Source: Quillaja saponaria (taxonomy: Eukaryota; Streptophyta; Magnoliopsida; Fabales; Quillajaceae). Taken from it: a stretch of 64,000 bases of DNA. Shown one piece after another: positions 1 through 12,176 of the stretch. The DNA is taken from the NCBI GenBank assembly GCA_029379385.1, contig CM055611.1:6820001-6884000 (forward strand). The letters are read 5' to 3'. Position numbers and translations under genes: made by a program. How positions within the stretch are numbered: the first letter of the stretch is position 1; each line of letters begins with the position of its first letter. The notes beneath the pieces are model-generated. The model had not been told where the DNA came from. It did not search any database and saw only the letters and a program-made list of their open reading frames with translations.

Positions 1-196
1 GTACAATCCCCCAGTGCTCAACATGAAAGCCAAGTGGGTTAGGTTTGTTTGGCGTCTATGAATCTGCTCTCCAAACAGTATTGGAGGCTTGCTATGTTAT
101 TCTTTCAGTACCTTTGAATAAATTGAATTGAGAAATTAGTAATTTTCCTTTAAATAATTTAGATTAGAAGATGAGAGATTCCGACAACATTATGAA
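1..196. other. Unassigned AT-rich sequence
   Basis: No reading frame or repeat that I recognise. The region ends at the short flank (ATTATGA) that is repeated on the other side of the foldback element starting at 197. Confidence 0.4.
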
Positions 197-1084
197 GGGC
201 TGGAATTAATTCAAATCACACCATTCGATATTTAAATTTAATTTTGAATTAATTATTTAAATTTGAAGTCGATTTAAATATCAATTCAATTCAAATAAAA
301 TAAATTTTAGAGTTTGAATTTAAATTGAAATCAAATTCAAATAATGTAGTATTTGATCAAATTATTTGATTGAGTATTCGATTAATTATTTAATTATGTA
401 TTCCATTAACTAATTGATATTTATTAAAAATAATTATAAATTTTATTTAATTATTTGTATTATTTAATTATTTTTTAAAATAACCTTTTATTTTTATTTT
501 GGATTTGGATCCTCTAGAATTTTTTAGAAATTCTACCAAGTAGAAATCTCTTAAATTTTGTTAAAAACAACTCTTTTAAAATACATTTTAATAAAATTAT
601 GATTAAAATTAGAATTAGAATTAGTGTTAGGGCCAGGTAGGATTAGGATTAGAATTAGGACTAGGGTTAGGGTTAGGGTTAGGTTTAGGCTTACACTTAG
701 AGTTAAATTATGGTTAGGTTTACGCTTAGCCATAGTATGAGGTTGATTTATAATGTTGATTTAGGCTTAGGCTGAGACTTTTTGTCTATTTTAGTAGTAC
801 AGTAAGAGTGGTATTCACATCTGAATTTTAAATTACTTAGGTTGTATTTTATATATTTATATTTTTAAAATTTAAACATAAAATTTTAGATAAATATTAT
901 TTTATGTAATGAAAATTAAATGTTTGAATCTGAATCAAATATTTGAATATTTTTCAAATTCAAATTCAACTATCATTTTAAATTTGAATAGGTATTTGAA
1001 TTTGAATTTGAAGTTGATAGTTGAATTCAAATACAAATACAATGGATAGAGGGTTTGAAACTATTTGATTCGAATTCCAGTCTT
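197..1084. mobile_element. Foldback MITE (Mutator-like), copy A
   Basis: The left end reads GGGCTGGAATTAATTCAAAT and the right end, reverse-complemented, reads AAGACTGGAATTCGAATC, so the ends form an imperfect terminal inverted repeat. ATTATGA occurs just outside both ends (189-195 and 1086-1092) and looks like the remains of a target duplication. The inside is built of inverted AATTTGAATT-type words (240-330 and 950-1040), so the whole unit can fold back. Two shorter relatives lie at 52546-52753 and 57446-57755. Long duplications of about 9-10 bp in the family point to Mutator-like mobilisation; that assignment is an inference. No transposase is present. Confidence 0.6.
598..734 (+). repeat. 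Degenerate telomere-like TTAGGG tract
   Basis: A run of TTAGGG and close variants, with three to four perfect units around 662-685 and degenerate TTAGRR words on both sides. The usual plant telomere unit is TTTAGGG; here most units are the six-base form. The tract lies inside foldback element A, so it is interstitial. The 60-residue minus-strand open frame here is only a translation of the repeat. Confidence 0.65.
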
Positions 1085-1996
1085 AATTATGATAATTCCT
1101 AACAAGGTGAGAGATTCTTCATTTGGTGCCTACTTTCTAATGGCTTTGTTGTCTTTGCAAATATTCATTGTCAATTATGTCCTAAATGTGTTGATCTTTG
1201 TTTCGATTTGTTTTGGATGTGTATTAACTTTAACAGAACTGCTTTTTCCACAGTCAACTTTTATATATTTACAACTTGTTTATTACTTATAAATTGAATT
1301 AACTAATTTTTCAATAATTAAATAAAAAAATGAAACAAGTACAACATTTCTCTCTCTTAGATTCCTAATTACTAACATCACTCAATCTCTCCTTATTTTA
1401 AACAAAGATTTTTCTAAAGGATGTCAAAAAAGTACTTGTTAAACTACAATAAATATAGTTATTGAAAATTAAAACTTTATACAAGTAGTAATTTATCCAA
1501 TAAATAGCATAGAAATCATGATCAACTACCGTAATAAATATTACAAACTTTCTAATTATGGAAGCTTAACAAGTATCCTTTAGACACCTGTTAGATAAAT
1601 CCTTTAAACAAAATATTAAAAAATAGTTAAGAACAAATGGCCTATTATCTCCATATGATTTGTTTTCTGGGTGAGTGTAAGTTTGATTTATTCTAATTTA
1701 ATGGAGAGAAATTCAGTCTATTTAAATGTAATATAATATATAGACTGTGTATATATAAAAAGTATATGTGATTGAGGCCAAGGGTGGAAACAAAATGAGG
1801 GGATCATTGACTAACTGAACTGCGCCCTATATAAATTTTCAATTTTGCACCTGATTGAACAACCAACTTAGTTTCTCAAATTTGTCAACCGTCATAAAAT
1901 CAGTTAATTTCGATTTGGTGGTCGGTTGTTAATTCATTCGAACAACCCTTAAATCCCACTCCAAAAACAAAAAATCAGTACGAGAACACAAATAAA
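1085..1996. other. AT-rich intergenic, no gene seen
   Basis: Short open frames only, with no recognisable protein. Around 1840-1960 are inverted words of the AACCAAC / GTCGGTTG type that resemble the ends of small hAT-like MITEs, but I could not bound an element. Confidence 0.4.
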
Positions 1997-2975
1997 TCTA
2001 CTATACATAAAAGAGAGTCTTAAAGGCATAATTTTTTTATTTTCATTTATACCCTTATGAGTTTATATTATTAAATAATTATATTTAGTTATTATTTTAC
2101 TTTAAATAGACTAATATATATATATATTTAACTTTTTCCTATTTTTTTTATTATCTATTTTAATATCAATAGAATTGTAATTATTTTAGGACTATTGGTT
2201 TCATTTTTACTAATTCTTCTCAATATTAATAAATGTATAATTTTTCAATAATTATATGTCAATAGCAAGTAAAATTGAATTTCCTATTTTTTTTAAAAAA
2301 AATTTAATAAGTACTTAATAATCTTCATTTTTGTAGTTCTTCTTAATTTAAGAATTAAAAATTTAAAAATTACTATGAATTAAAAGAAGTATTAAGAGTA
2401 CAGTTTTCATTATTATATTTTTGTTTAATTTTTATATGATAAAAAAAATTATATTTTTTCAATAATTATCTGTCAATATTAGTTAAGATTGACTTTTTCT
2501 AATTTTTTGTTTAATAAGTTTCTAATAATTAAAATATCTTTTAGTTCTTCTCAAATTTATGAAATTTTTTTTTTAAATAATATGAATTAAAAAAATATTT
2601 AGAGTATAGTTTTCATGATTATATATTATTATTTTAACTTTATTGGAAGAATTTTTATTTTCTTAAATATCCTATGAGTTTTTACTATTACATAAATACT
2701 TTTAATTACTGTTTTGCTTCAAATATTCTATTTTTTATTTACTACTTTAATAAGTTTTCGCTATTTAATATTAATATAATTGTAATTATTTTATAAATAT
2801 TTATTTATTTTATCAATAATTTGTCAATAACTATATATCAATAAGTTACAAATAATTATAATATTATAAGTTAATTTTCTTTTAAAATGCTATGAATTAA
2901 AAGAAATATTAAGAGTATATTATATATACAATTTATGTGTATTGCGTGTGCCACAAAAGCTAAGATTTATGATTA
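1997..2975 (+). mobile_element. Helitron-like non-autonomous repeat, degenerate
   Basis: The left end starts with TC after an A run (TCTACTATACATAAAAGAGA), like 5' ends of plant Helitrons. Near the right end, 2938-2970 reads TGCGTGTGCCAC and then CTAAG, resembling a decayed 3' hairpin plus CTRR terminus. The inside holds diverged repeats: the block near 2030-2110 recurs near 2645-2730, and a block with TCAATAATTATNTGTCAATA occurs near 2245, 2455 and 2815. No Rep/helicase coding is present. The 3' end is weak (CTAA is followed by G, not T), so the class is tentative. Confidence 0.35.
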
Positions 2976-4113
2976 TCTTTGTAGTGTTTATAATTATATG
3001 ATCTACCATTATAAGAGTGAGTGGGTGAGCTTCATAGCCATTAATTAAATATATTATACTTGTTAAATTTGGATTTGATCAATTGAGGTGTCTTCCATGT
3101 AGCTCCTGAGGTCTTTGGAACCTTAAAAAACTTTGATGCCAAAGTTAGTATAATCAGAGTAAAAAATTGTAAAATAGTCCATGTATGAAAGAATAACATG
3201 ATTTACCTTTGGGTTTTCTGCCCTTTTATATAGAATATCATAGCCAACATGATTGTCACACGTCATATCATTAATCAGATAATTATAGAGACAGTTACAG
3301 TTATAATGATAGATGATGTTGCCCATTATAATATTAATAGGATAATAATGAGACAAGTTACAGTATAGATTAAATTGTTATACCTTGATCAGGCCACATA
3401 TAATAATATGATTTGATTTTTACAATTTGGTATTATCAGTAGTCTCTCTAAAAACAAGTTTGAGTGTAAAAACTTGAACTAGATTTTGAAATTTTTTTGA
3501 TTAGAACAGGTGCGAAATAATAAAATGGATCAAATACTTGCGTTGGGTTCCCCATTTGCGAGGTGCAATTATTGTGCTAAAAAAAATGGTTTTGTCACTA
3601 GTATGGTGCTCTATCGATTTTATCACTAATATGATGCCTTTATCATTGATGTGATGCTTTTATCACTAATATGATGTTGTATCGGATAACTTTATCAATG
3701 TTGTGATGTTTTTAATCTTATGCGTACATGTTTGGCTATACCTTATAACTTACATCACTCCACCTTATAACTACTCGGTATTATTACTCTCGCATTCTTT
3801 CTGTGAATTGAGAAGTTTGAGTTTGCTGTGATAGCAGTTTATACTGAATTTTTTTTTTGGTGGCAGGTACTACTACACAGTTGAATTCAAACTGTATTTA
3901 AATAAATAGTATACTTTGCTTTGAGCAATATGAGTAAAAACCTAAGATTGTTTAAAAATATCACAGTATTCTGACTGAAAATTGAGATTTTTGATTATGC
4001 ATTTGCTTGTTAGACATTTTATTTGTCTAGATGCTTTGCCCGATCATTAGTTTTTTATTCTTTGCTGTCCCTCCCTCCCTCCCCCCCCCCGAATGTGCTA
4101 TTGGTGTTCTAGC
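2976..4113. other. AT-rich intergenic with simple repeats
   Basis: No gene recognised. 3595-3715 repeats words of the type TATCACTAATATGATGCTTT four to five times. 4068-4090 is a pyrimidine tract of CCCT units running into a C10 homopolymer. The open frame at 3123-3356 has no family resemblance and looks like chance. Confidence 0.4.
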
Positions 4114-4560
4114 CACTACTAGAAATTACTGTATCTACGTCTACCAAAAGGAAGACTCAAAAAACCTAGATGCAGATTTATAATATTTTCTTCTACATTT
4201 AATATTTTCGTGTCCATAAACATGTAGGCGTTGATAGTAGGGAAAAATAAATAAATAAACTAGTAGACCTTGAAACTTGAAACATAGATGTAACAAAATA
4301 TACCTTTGGAGCCATATTCCGCAAGCATATCTATGTCTGTTGTTAGTCATCTCCGTCTACACACATAGATGCGGATATTTTGAATTGGCACCAAATTATG
4401 CCAAATTTTTTTGCATCTACATTGTCCTTAATTATGTTTGCCTTATTATAGACGAATGTAATAAAATATTATATTTTAAAAAAAAAATCTTATTTTTTAC
4501 ATCTGCCATTTAATGTACCTGTATTTGCAGTGGAAAGCGTAAAAAGTCTATCTTGTTTTA
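4114..4560 (+). mobile_element. CACTA (En/Spm-type) transposon end, relic
   Basis: Starts with CACTACTAGAAA, the classic plant CACTA terminal inverted repeat. Behind it comes a cluster of short subterminal words in both orientations (TCTACGTCTA, CTAGATGCAG, CATAGATGTAAC, CATAGATGCGG, TCTATGTCTG), as expected for transposase-binding subterminal repeats. No matching TTTCTAGTAGTG end was found nearby, so this is a truncated or solo end and the right limit is approximate. The small open frames at 4141-4350 and 4277-4513 are translations of the repeats. Confidence 0.6.
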
Positions 4561-5559
4561 AACTAGATCGTGGCTCTCATTCTCCTTCTTCCTCCACCAT
4601 TACAACTCTACTCCTTTCTACTATATAGGATGCCATCCGGTGATCTGGCACCGCTATGTAGCCACCTCCCCCGCCGTCCCTCCACGTCTTTGCTGGCTTC
4701 AGATCTAGAGAGATCCATAAAATGTATGTTGTGTGTATATATATATATATATACATATTAATTTTTTCGTATTGTTTGTTAGGTTGTTATATATATACAT
4801 CTATATAAATTTGAAAGCTTCTTGCTTTAATATAACATATTACGTACTCACACAATGATAAATTGATGTGTAGTTATGTATAGATTAGTATATATGAGAG
4901 ATGAGGTGTTGGTATTATATTGTTGTATATGATTTAGGTAGGGGATGAATTTAAATGATGGTGCCTAGCTAGTTAGTACTAATGATTGAGAAATTAAGTA
5001 AAAACATAATTACCTAGAGCATAACTTGTCCAACCTCTGATATATTAATTAGATTTATATTATCTAATGAGTTGAACTCTAATTAAAGATCCAATTAATG
5101 CCTTAAAATCATGAAAATAGTTTTATCTATGCCTTATTGAGGGTTGAACTATATATATCTTGTGCTTTTCTCATAACCTAATATTGTAACGTTAAGAACA
5201 TTTGACATAATAACGTTAAAGTTAGAGATAGCATAAAATTTAGTTATAAGGATAAATTAGTATCAATGTGTATGTTGAGAAGTGGTGTTAATTAATATGA
5301 GTATAAAGAAAATTAAATCGATAAATAATGTGAGATAGAGTAAATAAACATTTAGCGTATATAAATGTACACATATATAATAAGAATAAATATAAACCAC
5401 AAATTTTAATCAATTGTTATAACCTTATATTGTAAAGTCGAATTCAAATATATTGTCTAAATTTTAGTCATAAAATAACAAACGCATAAACAAATTAAAT
5501 AGCAATATAATTAGAGTGTTATACTCCAATAATTCAATGAACTTCTCTCTAATCTTAAA
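4561..5559. other. Intergenic, (TA)n microsatellite, no gene
   Basis: A TA dinucleotide run lies at about 4737-4753. The 63-residue frame at 4570-4761 is low-complexity and runs into the TA repeat, so I do not call it. The rest is AT-rich without recognisable content. Confidence 0.4.
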
Positions 5560-6999
5560 TGTTGCACCTTAGCTGACTTTAGGTGGTACAATGACACATT
5601 CTTCACAAGAATCTTCTTTAGGTTCGATAGCAATCAACCTTTCTAGAAAGAAAAATTTCTAGCTGGTCTTCCTCATTCTTTAGGAGACAAATTTTGAGAA
5701 AAAATTCATAACATCAACAATGGAATCATCCTATATGAACAATTAACTTATGGACAGCTTTGCAGCTATGTCCAGAAAGTTGCACTAAAAATCTGTCAAG
5801 ATGATAAAATTCAAAGGCAATTAGCAAAAAAAATATCCATCAACTGCAAAGATTTATGAAGTTTCTGTGCCCAATATGGATTTGATTGTTTTCCTAATTC
5901 CTTTAACCTAATAATAAAAATGTCTCTCAATCTCCAAAAAAAAATTACAAAAAATCTTCAAAAAATAAATATGGCAAAAGAATATATAAACACAAATATA
6001 CTCCTTAACATTTTCAAAATAAAAATAAATCTCCTAGTGTTGTTTTAAATGTAATAAACCAGATATGTTGTAGAATTACAAAACAAATCAAAGCTTTAAA
6101 TATCGATGAAGGTCTTACTGTGCAACTTGATTGTCTTCTAATTGAAGTTTCTTTTAATAGCGAATATCAACCTTCTTCTGATACTAAAGATGTCAATCAA
6201 ATTTAAAATGATGAGTTTTCTTCAGAAACTTCTCACGAAACTATTGAATGTAAAGTCCTTACTAGAGAACAAGATCTTCTCTTTGAAGTCATTACAAGTC
6301 TTCTTAATGATGAAGATAAGAAAAATTATTTACAAAAACTAAAAGAAACTTTGGATACCTCAGAAAACCCAGTAAAACTCCTTTTAATTTACCCATAACT
6401 ACTAACTTCTTTAATCTAAAAAACGTTTTATCAAGATTCAATTCTGTAAAAACACAACATGTTACTCTTCAAGATCTTCAAAATGAAGTATCAAATTTGA
6501 AACTGAGTTAAAAGTCTTAAACTTCAATAATAAGACAACATTTCTGCAATCAAGATCCTCCATAAAAGAAAGGAAAAGGTATCTTCAAAAAATCCTTCTG
6601 CATCCTCTTAGGATGATAATCCAGTAGATTTTGCTGAAGCAAAATTTTCTCAATCTTATTACTTGAGTCTCTTATCAAAAATGGTACATCCTAATCAAAC
6701 TTATTATTAAAAAAACTTTTCTCCTTGAAACTGTAGCATTGTTTGACACTGGTTCAAATTATAGCTATATTTTACAAGGTCAAGTTCCCAAAAAGTATTA
6801 TGAAAAACCCTCTAAACAATTAACCTCTGCTAATGGTTTGGAAATTATCATTTATTACAAATGTTCCACTGTTATAATTGACAATTCACCCTTACAAATA
6901 TCCATAACTTTTTTGCCAAAAATATCACTAATCTAGTTACTCTAAGTTCAGATTTTATTCATCAACTTGATCCTTTTTGGGTTGATGGAGGAATATTTT
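5560..6999 (+). pseudogene. Caulimovirid-like capsid C-terminus and protease relic
   Basis: Three-frame reading on the plus strand gives a broken run resembling the C-terminal half of a pararetrovirus-type capsid. It starts near 5565 with a tract containing WYNDTFFTRIFFR and QPFWKEKFLAGLPHSLGDKF, and ends in a decayed zinc knuckle near 6038-6060 (CFKCNKP, then a stop where the His and last Cys would follow). An aspartic-protease-like segment follows at 6739-6936, with FDTGSNYSYIL carrying the D-T-G catalytic triplet. Stops and frameshifts are frequent and the polyprotein cannot be expressed. The protease segment stops near 6999, where the repeat at 7004 begins; RT sequence of the same kind resumes near 10022. 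Caulimoviridae is the best guess; a related LTR element is the alternative. Confidence 0.6.
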
Positions 7000-7003
7000 T
7001 TCA

Positions 7004-10000
7004 CACCCCTTTCACAGAGGCATGACTAGCCAGAGCAATAGATAACCAAACTTTCGTAACCCTGACTTTAGAACCAAGAAACAAATATGACTCTTGACTA
7101 AACTAAAGAATAAAAGTAAATTTATAAAACAAAAGTTAATTGTAAAAGTTTGTTTACTGAACAAATAATAATTTATTAAAAATTTCGGCTGAGTTTCCTT
7201 ACAATAAGGAACAGGCCTCAAAATACAAACCTATATACTCTTGTTTTTACATAACAACAACACAAAGACAAAAAGAAGCTCTGCTTCATTCACATCATAA
7301 ACAAGACCAATAACTAAACTTTTATATTATACAAAATTAAACACTCCACATTTTTAGTGTGACTACAAAATTTTATCCTTGACTTCAAGTATGAGATTCT
7401 AAAATTTACCTTGCCTTCAAATCCTCGGCAAACTCTGTATCAGTGGTTAACTTATTTTGAGATCTTGTTACTAAAAAAAATATCCACAAAAGAGGGGTGA
7501 GTCATAAGGACTCCGTGAGTGAAAAATCATACCTAAAAGGTACTAGCATCACTCAACTCACGTATAGAATATATAATGAATTAATTAATCTCATGTAACC
7601 ATATACATATATTGATTCAACAATACACGTATATACATGTAATCATCATAAAATCACAATTCATATGTTTTACAAGATAGACAAAGTAATTAAAATGCTC
7701 AGAATTCATAATTTGAACCAAACAACTAAACACTCAAAGCATACAGAGCAAACAAAGGGCTAACGAGTAACCCAGCCCCGCACAACAGTATCACTCCCAC
7801 CGGGTATTTACACGCCCGCATAACAAATTAATCTCCGTATATAATCCATCCTACTAAGGCTGAGCACTCAAATTTTTATAAATATTTATCAGAAAAATCA
7901 TAATATCATAGGTGCACCTGGATTTTACTTTTGGTAATAAAAATAATTTTTCATAAAATTTCACTTTGTTGGCCCATATCAACTACAAACAATTTCAAAC
8001 AAACAAAATGCAAATAACTCAATGAAAAACTGTACTTGTACATTTATTTAAAAACACATACAATTACACATAACAATCTAGCTCCCAAAGACAACAATTA
8101 ACCACTCACCCATTACCGATCTTGTTCATTAATTCCTCTTGCTTTCACGCACGTCATTGACTTAATAACACTTTTCGGAGCTGCAATTAAATTTTTTAAG
8201 TGTTACTTAATTTGACAATTTTATATGTTATAAACCTTTTAATTACAAAAATCTAGAGTTACTAAGTTTCAAATATTTACTTAAAGTTTACTCCTTTTAG
8301 ACATTTTTATAAGTATCTTAGGCATGCTCTATTCTCAATTTTAAACTAGCATCTTAGACGCAATTCAATATGACCTATTTATAGTCAGAAAATAATGCAT
8401 CGTAAAAACCTGTTACTCATAAATGGCATATTCCTTTGTATTGCTTAATTTGTCACATTGACTTTATTTATTGACTTTTAGGTCGGCCATCTAAGTACTA
8501 ATATATGTAGACTATTTGCTTTGTAAAAGAAAGAGTTAAAATAAGAAAAACCCAAAAAGGTGATAATGGCACTTTAATAGGAGGGTAACGTGGGAAGATT
8601 AAGCATTTAGTGTCTTGACTCTTGACTATTGTATTAGTGACATTTTAGCTAGAACAAATACAAATGAGAAAATTGACACAAACTAGAATGGAGATATATA
8701 ATTAATAGGGCACTCAAATTTAAAGCAAACAAGACATGTTCGAAACTTTAAGTGGTTATAATTTTATATAGTCCCCACAGAGTCATTAACACTAACACTT
8801 GAGGACTGAAAGAAACTCTCCCAAGTAACTAAATTATTGAACAAAATTTTTAGCCTAATTTAGATGTTAATGTTACACCTCTAGCCTTGCCAATGCCAGA
8901 GAGCTAAATCTATCTTAAAAGAAGAAGACAATGGAATTAAGAGAGATAGAGTTACGGACTAATAATACCAAATTTTTTTTTTAAAATACATGTGAACAGC
9001 TGAAGCAACACCAACGCATCAATGCCTTTTGGAAAGAAAAGCAACAAAAAAATTTAGCAAGATTAGATTTTTGAAAACAACAATTTTATAAAATATTTAA
9101 ACCAAGAGAACATATGAGAAATTAGAGCATCTTTATGTACCAATGATAAAATTAGGTAGGGAATTGGGATAAACCACTTTATAATGATACTCTTTACTAC
9201 AATTTAGTATCAAAACTTCTACTGAAATTAATAAATTTGATGGACCAATCATTAGTAAATTGCAAAAAAAAAAAAAAAGAATAAAGAATAACATGAATTA
9301 CTGACCATACAACCATGAGAAGGCAGTACCTCTTTGGAAGTTATTTAAATTCTTAAACAGAGGTAAAGATGAAGAGATTTGTGAGCTCTATAAGTTGTAG
9401 GAATTAAGAAGAACCACAGAGGCTAAGACACGAAGAAAGTGAAGTAAAGAGCAATTATCTGGAGCTTTTGTACGAGAATATCACAAAGATGACTTCCGCT
9501 TTCTTCTTCCATTCATGCCAAATGATTTCCCACATGTTTTGCTTTTTTTTCTTTTCTTTTTTTAATCTAAAATCCGAATTTGTCTTGATGGCTCTAGAAA
9601 TTTCTAAGATAGGAATTGAAGGTTGGTGGAAGAAAGTAGAATGCAAAGACAAACGGCAACCATAAAAAAAAAAATGGAAGGAAGATAAAGACTAAAAACA
9701 AATAAGACAAAATTAGAAAAGTAAAGTCCAAAAGTCAAGCTTTTCAAATTTGTGGCTACAATTTTATCATAGTTTTAGGTATATATAACATATATCTCTT
9801 TATGAGATGGATTTATTAAAATTTCCCTACACTAAAATATTAGAATACATAAAAATTCTTAAAACGTATATAAGGATATCAGATTATAAGAGATTTAATT
9901 ATATCATTATTTAATTAATTTATTTATGAATTTATTATTTTATAACAAAAATTTACACATTATATTTAAAACATGATTTTACTTTATCGGGTTATGAGGA

Positions 10001-10020
10001 TTATAACATATTTTAAAAAG
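7004..10020 (-). mobile_element. Large repeat family with GGGGTGTGACA end, copy 1
   Basis: The left edge reads CACACCCC followed by sequence nearly identical to the reverse complement of 17045-17113 and to the right edge of the window (63888-63960), including the shared words ATAACCAAAC and CGTAACCCTGACTT. Homology to copy 2 can be followed inward: 8105-8260 matches the reverse complement of about 15790-15960, and 7730-7900 that of about 16190-16370. It separates the protease and RT parts of the caulimovirid-like relic, so it inserted later. It has no coding capacity. An end in GTGTGACA with a size near 3 kb would fit a solo LTR of a long-LTR gypsy element, but the other end is not resolved and the right limit is approximate. 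Confidence 0.5.
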
Positions 10021-10021
10021 T

Positions 10022-10960
10022 TATGAGACATATTATATCTTTTCCATTTCTTAAAAAACCTGTTTTCCAAAACCTCAGTCTTCTTGAAAACAAACATAAA
10101 CAAATAAATCTTCTCTCTGATGAAATACCTTTCAAAAGAATTGAAAGTCAACTTAATGAATCTATCATAAAAAATAAAATATAATTTTTTGAAAAAAAAA
10201 ACAATAAAAAATTTGTTTTAGTCTCCTTAATGCTTTCTAGAAAAGAAAACATCACATGGTTGATCTCCCTTATGAAAAAGATTTTCATGAAAAACAAATT
10301 CCCACAAAAGCTTATCCAATTCAAATGAATCAAGAAATGCTTGAATTCTGTCAAAAAAATCTTCTTTCAAAAGGAATAATTCATAAAAGCAAGAGTCTTT
10401 GGTCTTATTCTGACTTTTATGTCAACAAAAATACAGAAATTGAGCATGGAACTCCTCGCTTGGTTATCAATTACAAACCTCTTAATCAAGTTCTCCAATA
10501 GATTAAGTATCATATTCTTAATAAAAAAATCTTCTTAATCATCTATATTCTTCAAAACTATTTTCAAAATTCAATATGAAATCGAGATTCTAGCAGATTC
10601 AAATAAAAAGAAACTGACAGATACAAAATTGCATTCTCTGTACCTTGAATAGTATGAATGGAATGTCATGTATTTTGGTCTAAAAATTGCTCTTTCTGAA
10701 TTTCAAAGAATCATGAATGACATTTTTAATCCTTATAGGAATTCATTATTGTTTATATTGATGATGTTTTAATCTTTTCTCAAAACATAGATGAACATTT
10801 CAAGCATCTTAATATTTTCTTTGACATTACAAAAAAGAATGGATTAGCTGTTTCTAGAACTAAATTTAGTCTCTTCCAAATAACAATATGATTTCTTGGT
10901 CACAATAGTTACAATGAAACTATTACCCCAATGGATAGAATTAAACGTTTTATGATAACA
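10022..10960 (+). pseudogene. Caulimovirid-like reverse transcriptase relic
   Basis: The conserved core is readable at 10256-10501: KQIPTKAYPIQMN, KGIIHKSKSLWS and GTPRLVINYKPLNQVLQ, the palm/fingers signature of Caulimoviridae-type RT rather than of plant gypsy elements. After a stop at 10499-10501 the homology continues through several frame changes to FQRIMNDIFNP (about 10700-10735) and the catalytic motif YIDDVLIFS (about 10750-10778), then NGLAVSRTKFSLFQ near 10840-10875. Multiple stops and frameshifts make it non-functional. It ends abruptly near 10960, where sequence of the same element continues in inverted orientation. No RNase H follows. Confidence 0.7.
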
Positions 10961-11864
10961 TAAATGAGGGTATTGACAACATCTAGGACTTCGTCACCTT
11001 CATTACTAAGGAGAGGCTTTTGTTCAGGATCACTTTTGATTGGCAAAACTTATTTGATTTCTTTCAGATTTAGTAAGATGGTCATCCCACCATTCTTTTA
11101 ATTGACCAATAAAACCAGGAATTAAAATATTTACAATAATTTGATCAGAACAATTATGGGCAATTTGGTAAGCAATGCTAACTATAGTCATCTATTGTAA
11201 CAAATTGAAGATGATATATTATGATTGACCATTTATGTTTCATTCATAGATGTTGTTTGTACTTACGAATTGTTGATTGTCTGAGGTTTTTTTTCAATAA
11301 CCAAATTTGGAAGGGAAGCCCTCAAATAATATAATTTTTGTGGTTTGTACTAATTTGTGGATTATATAAGATTGAGTTCTTTAGGGAAATTTTTCTCAGA
11401 TTGCTCAGATTCAGCATCACTAAGATTGTTTATAGAAAGATTTTTATTGAATAGGAGTATCTAGGACAATATTTTTGTCAATTTTTACGATTTGTTGGGA
11501 AATTTTATCAAGAAGTTCCTGCTGTAAGGAATTCTTAAATTTTGAGCTTAAGGCTTCTTTGACGTTACCTTTATGTAGGTTGGCTAGAAGATAGACCAAG
11601 AACAAAATCGGAGATATGATCTCCTAAAATTTGAAGAAAAAGATTTGTATAATTATTTTGTTCGTAAATAGATTGGATATCTTTTGAAGTAACACCTTCG
11701 GTTATATCTTTGCTTTTCATCTTGGACAAGCATAGCCTTATCTAAAGTCCATTTTTCAGCGAAATTAACATCTTCCCAAGAAATTGATTTAGGAGTGTAA
11801 GGATGAGCATTGATCTTAATTTACTTAAGCTGAATCAGATCTTAAAGGGGCCGGGATCAAACTT
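10961..11864 (-). pseudogene. Caulimovirid-like polyprotein N-part, inverted fragment
   Basis: On the minus strand, 11864 down to about 10980 reads as a degenerate polyprotein. The start (about 11840-11700) contains INAHPYTPKSISW and FAEKWTLDKA. The downstream part (about 11270-10980) contains YEWNIDGQS and GFIGQLKEWWDDHLTKS-type sequence, as in retroelement capsid N-halves. The first part has a plus-strand counterpart at 12195-12300, so the two form a large inverted repeat around the 300-bp block 11865-12165. Stops and frameshifts throughout. The small frame at 11878-12084 is in the adjacent repeat and is not a gene. Confidence 0.5.
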
Positions 11865-12165
11865 AGTTTTAGCTTGTTTAGAGTTTGAGAGAAATCTCCC
11901 TAGGTAAACCCTGGAACTTTTTTTGCTTACTTTCTTGTAGTTTCAAACTATCAATATTATTTCCATGACAAATTACATATTGCATTCCCTTTCCTAGGTT
12001 TAGCGTGCAGATTATCGCCACTTTACCGTCGTCCTTTTTATTTACTATCTTTAATTTTATACGTTGCATTGTACAATCATACATAGTAATCCTATTGCTC
12101 CCTAGTTCACCATGATCCTCCCCCTCTCTTAGGGGACCTCTAGATCCTCTATTTAGTATCAGATC
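11865..12165 (+). repeat. Direct repeat (R/U5-like), left copy
   Basis: About 300 bp matching 13475-13790 with scattered differences. Shared landmarks are CTTGTTTAGAGTTTGAGAGA, ATTATTTCCATGACAA, TGCATTCCCTT and GGACCTCT.GATCCTC.ATTTAGTAT. The left copy lacks the TATA-containing sequence that precedes the right copy and is followed at once by a tRNA-primer-like site, so it looks like the R-U5 part of a terminal repeat. Confidence 0.6.
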
Positions 12166-12176
12166 TCGGCCCCTTC
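12161..12176 (+). promoter_or_regulatory. Putative tRNA-Met primer-binding site
   Basis: TAGTATCAGATCTCGG directly follows the left direct repeat and resembles TGGTATCAGAGC, the site complementary to the 3' end of initiator tRNA-Met used by many LTR elements and pararetroviruses. Two positions of the core differ. Confidence 0.4.

Noticed and set aside
2976..2984. TTTGTAGTG as a CACTA 3' end
   Set aside because: A single nine-base match without subterminal repeats on its left; not paired with either CACTA-like end in the window.
4068..4090. A CCCT/C10 tract as a quadruplex or regulatory element
   Set aside because: A homopolymer-like run with no nearby gene; no support for a function.
9455..9665. 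Overlapping 65-residue open frames on both strands
   Set aside because: They lie inside the large repeat copy 1, mirror each other over a low-complexity purine/pyrimidine stretch, and show no family features.
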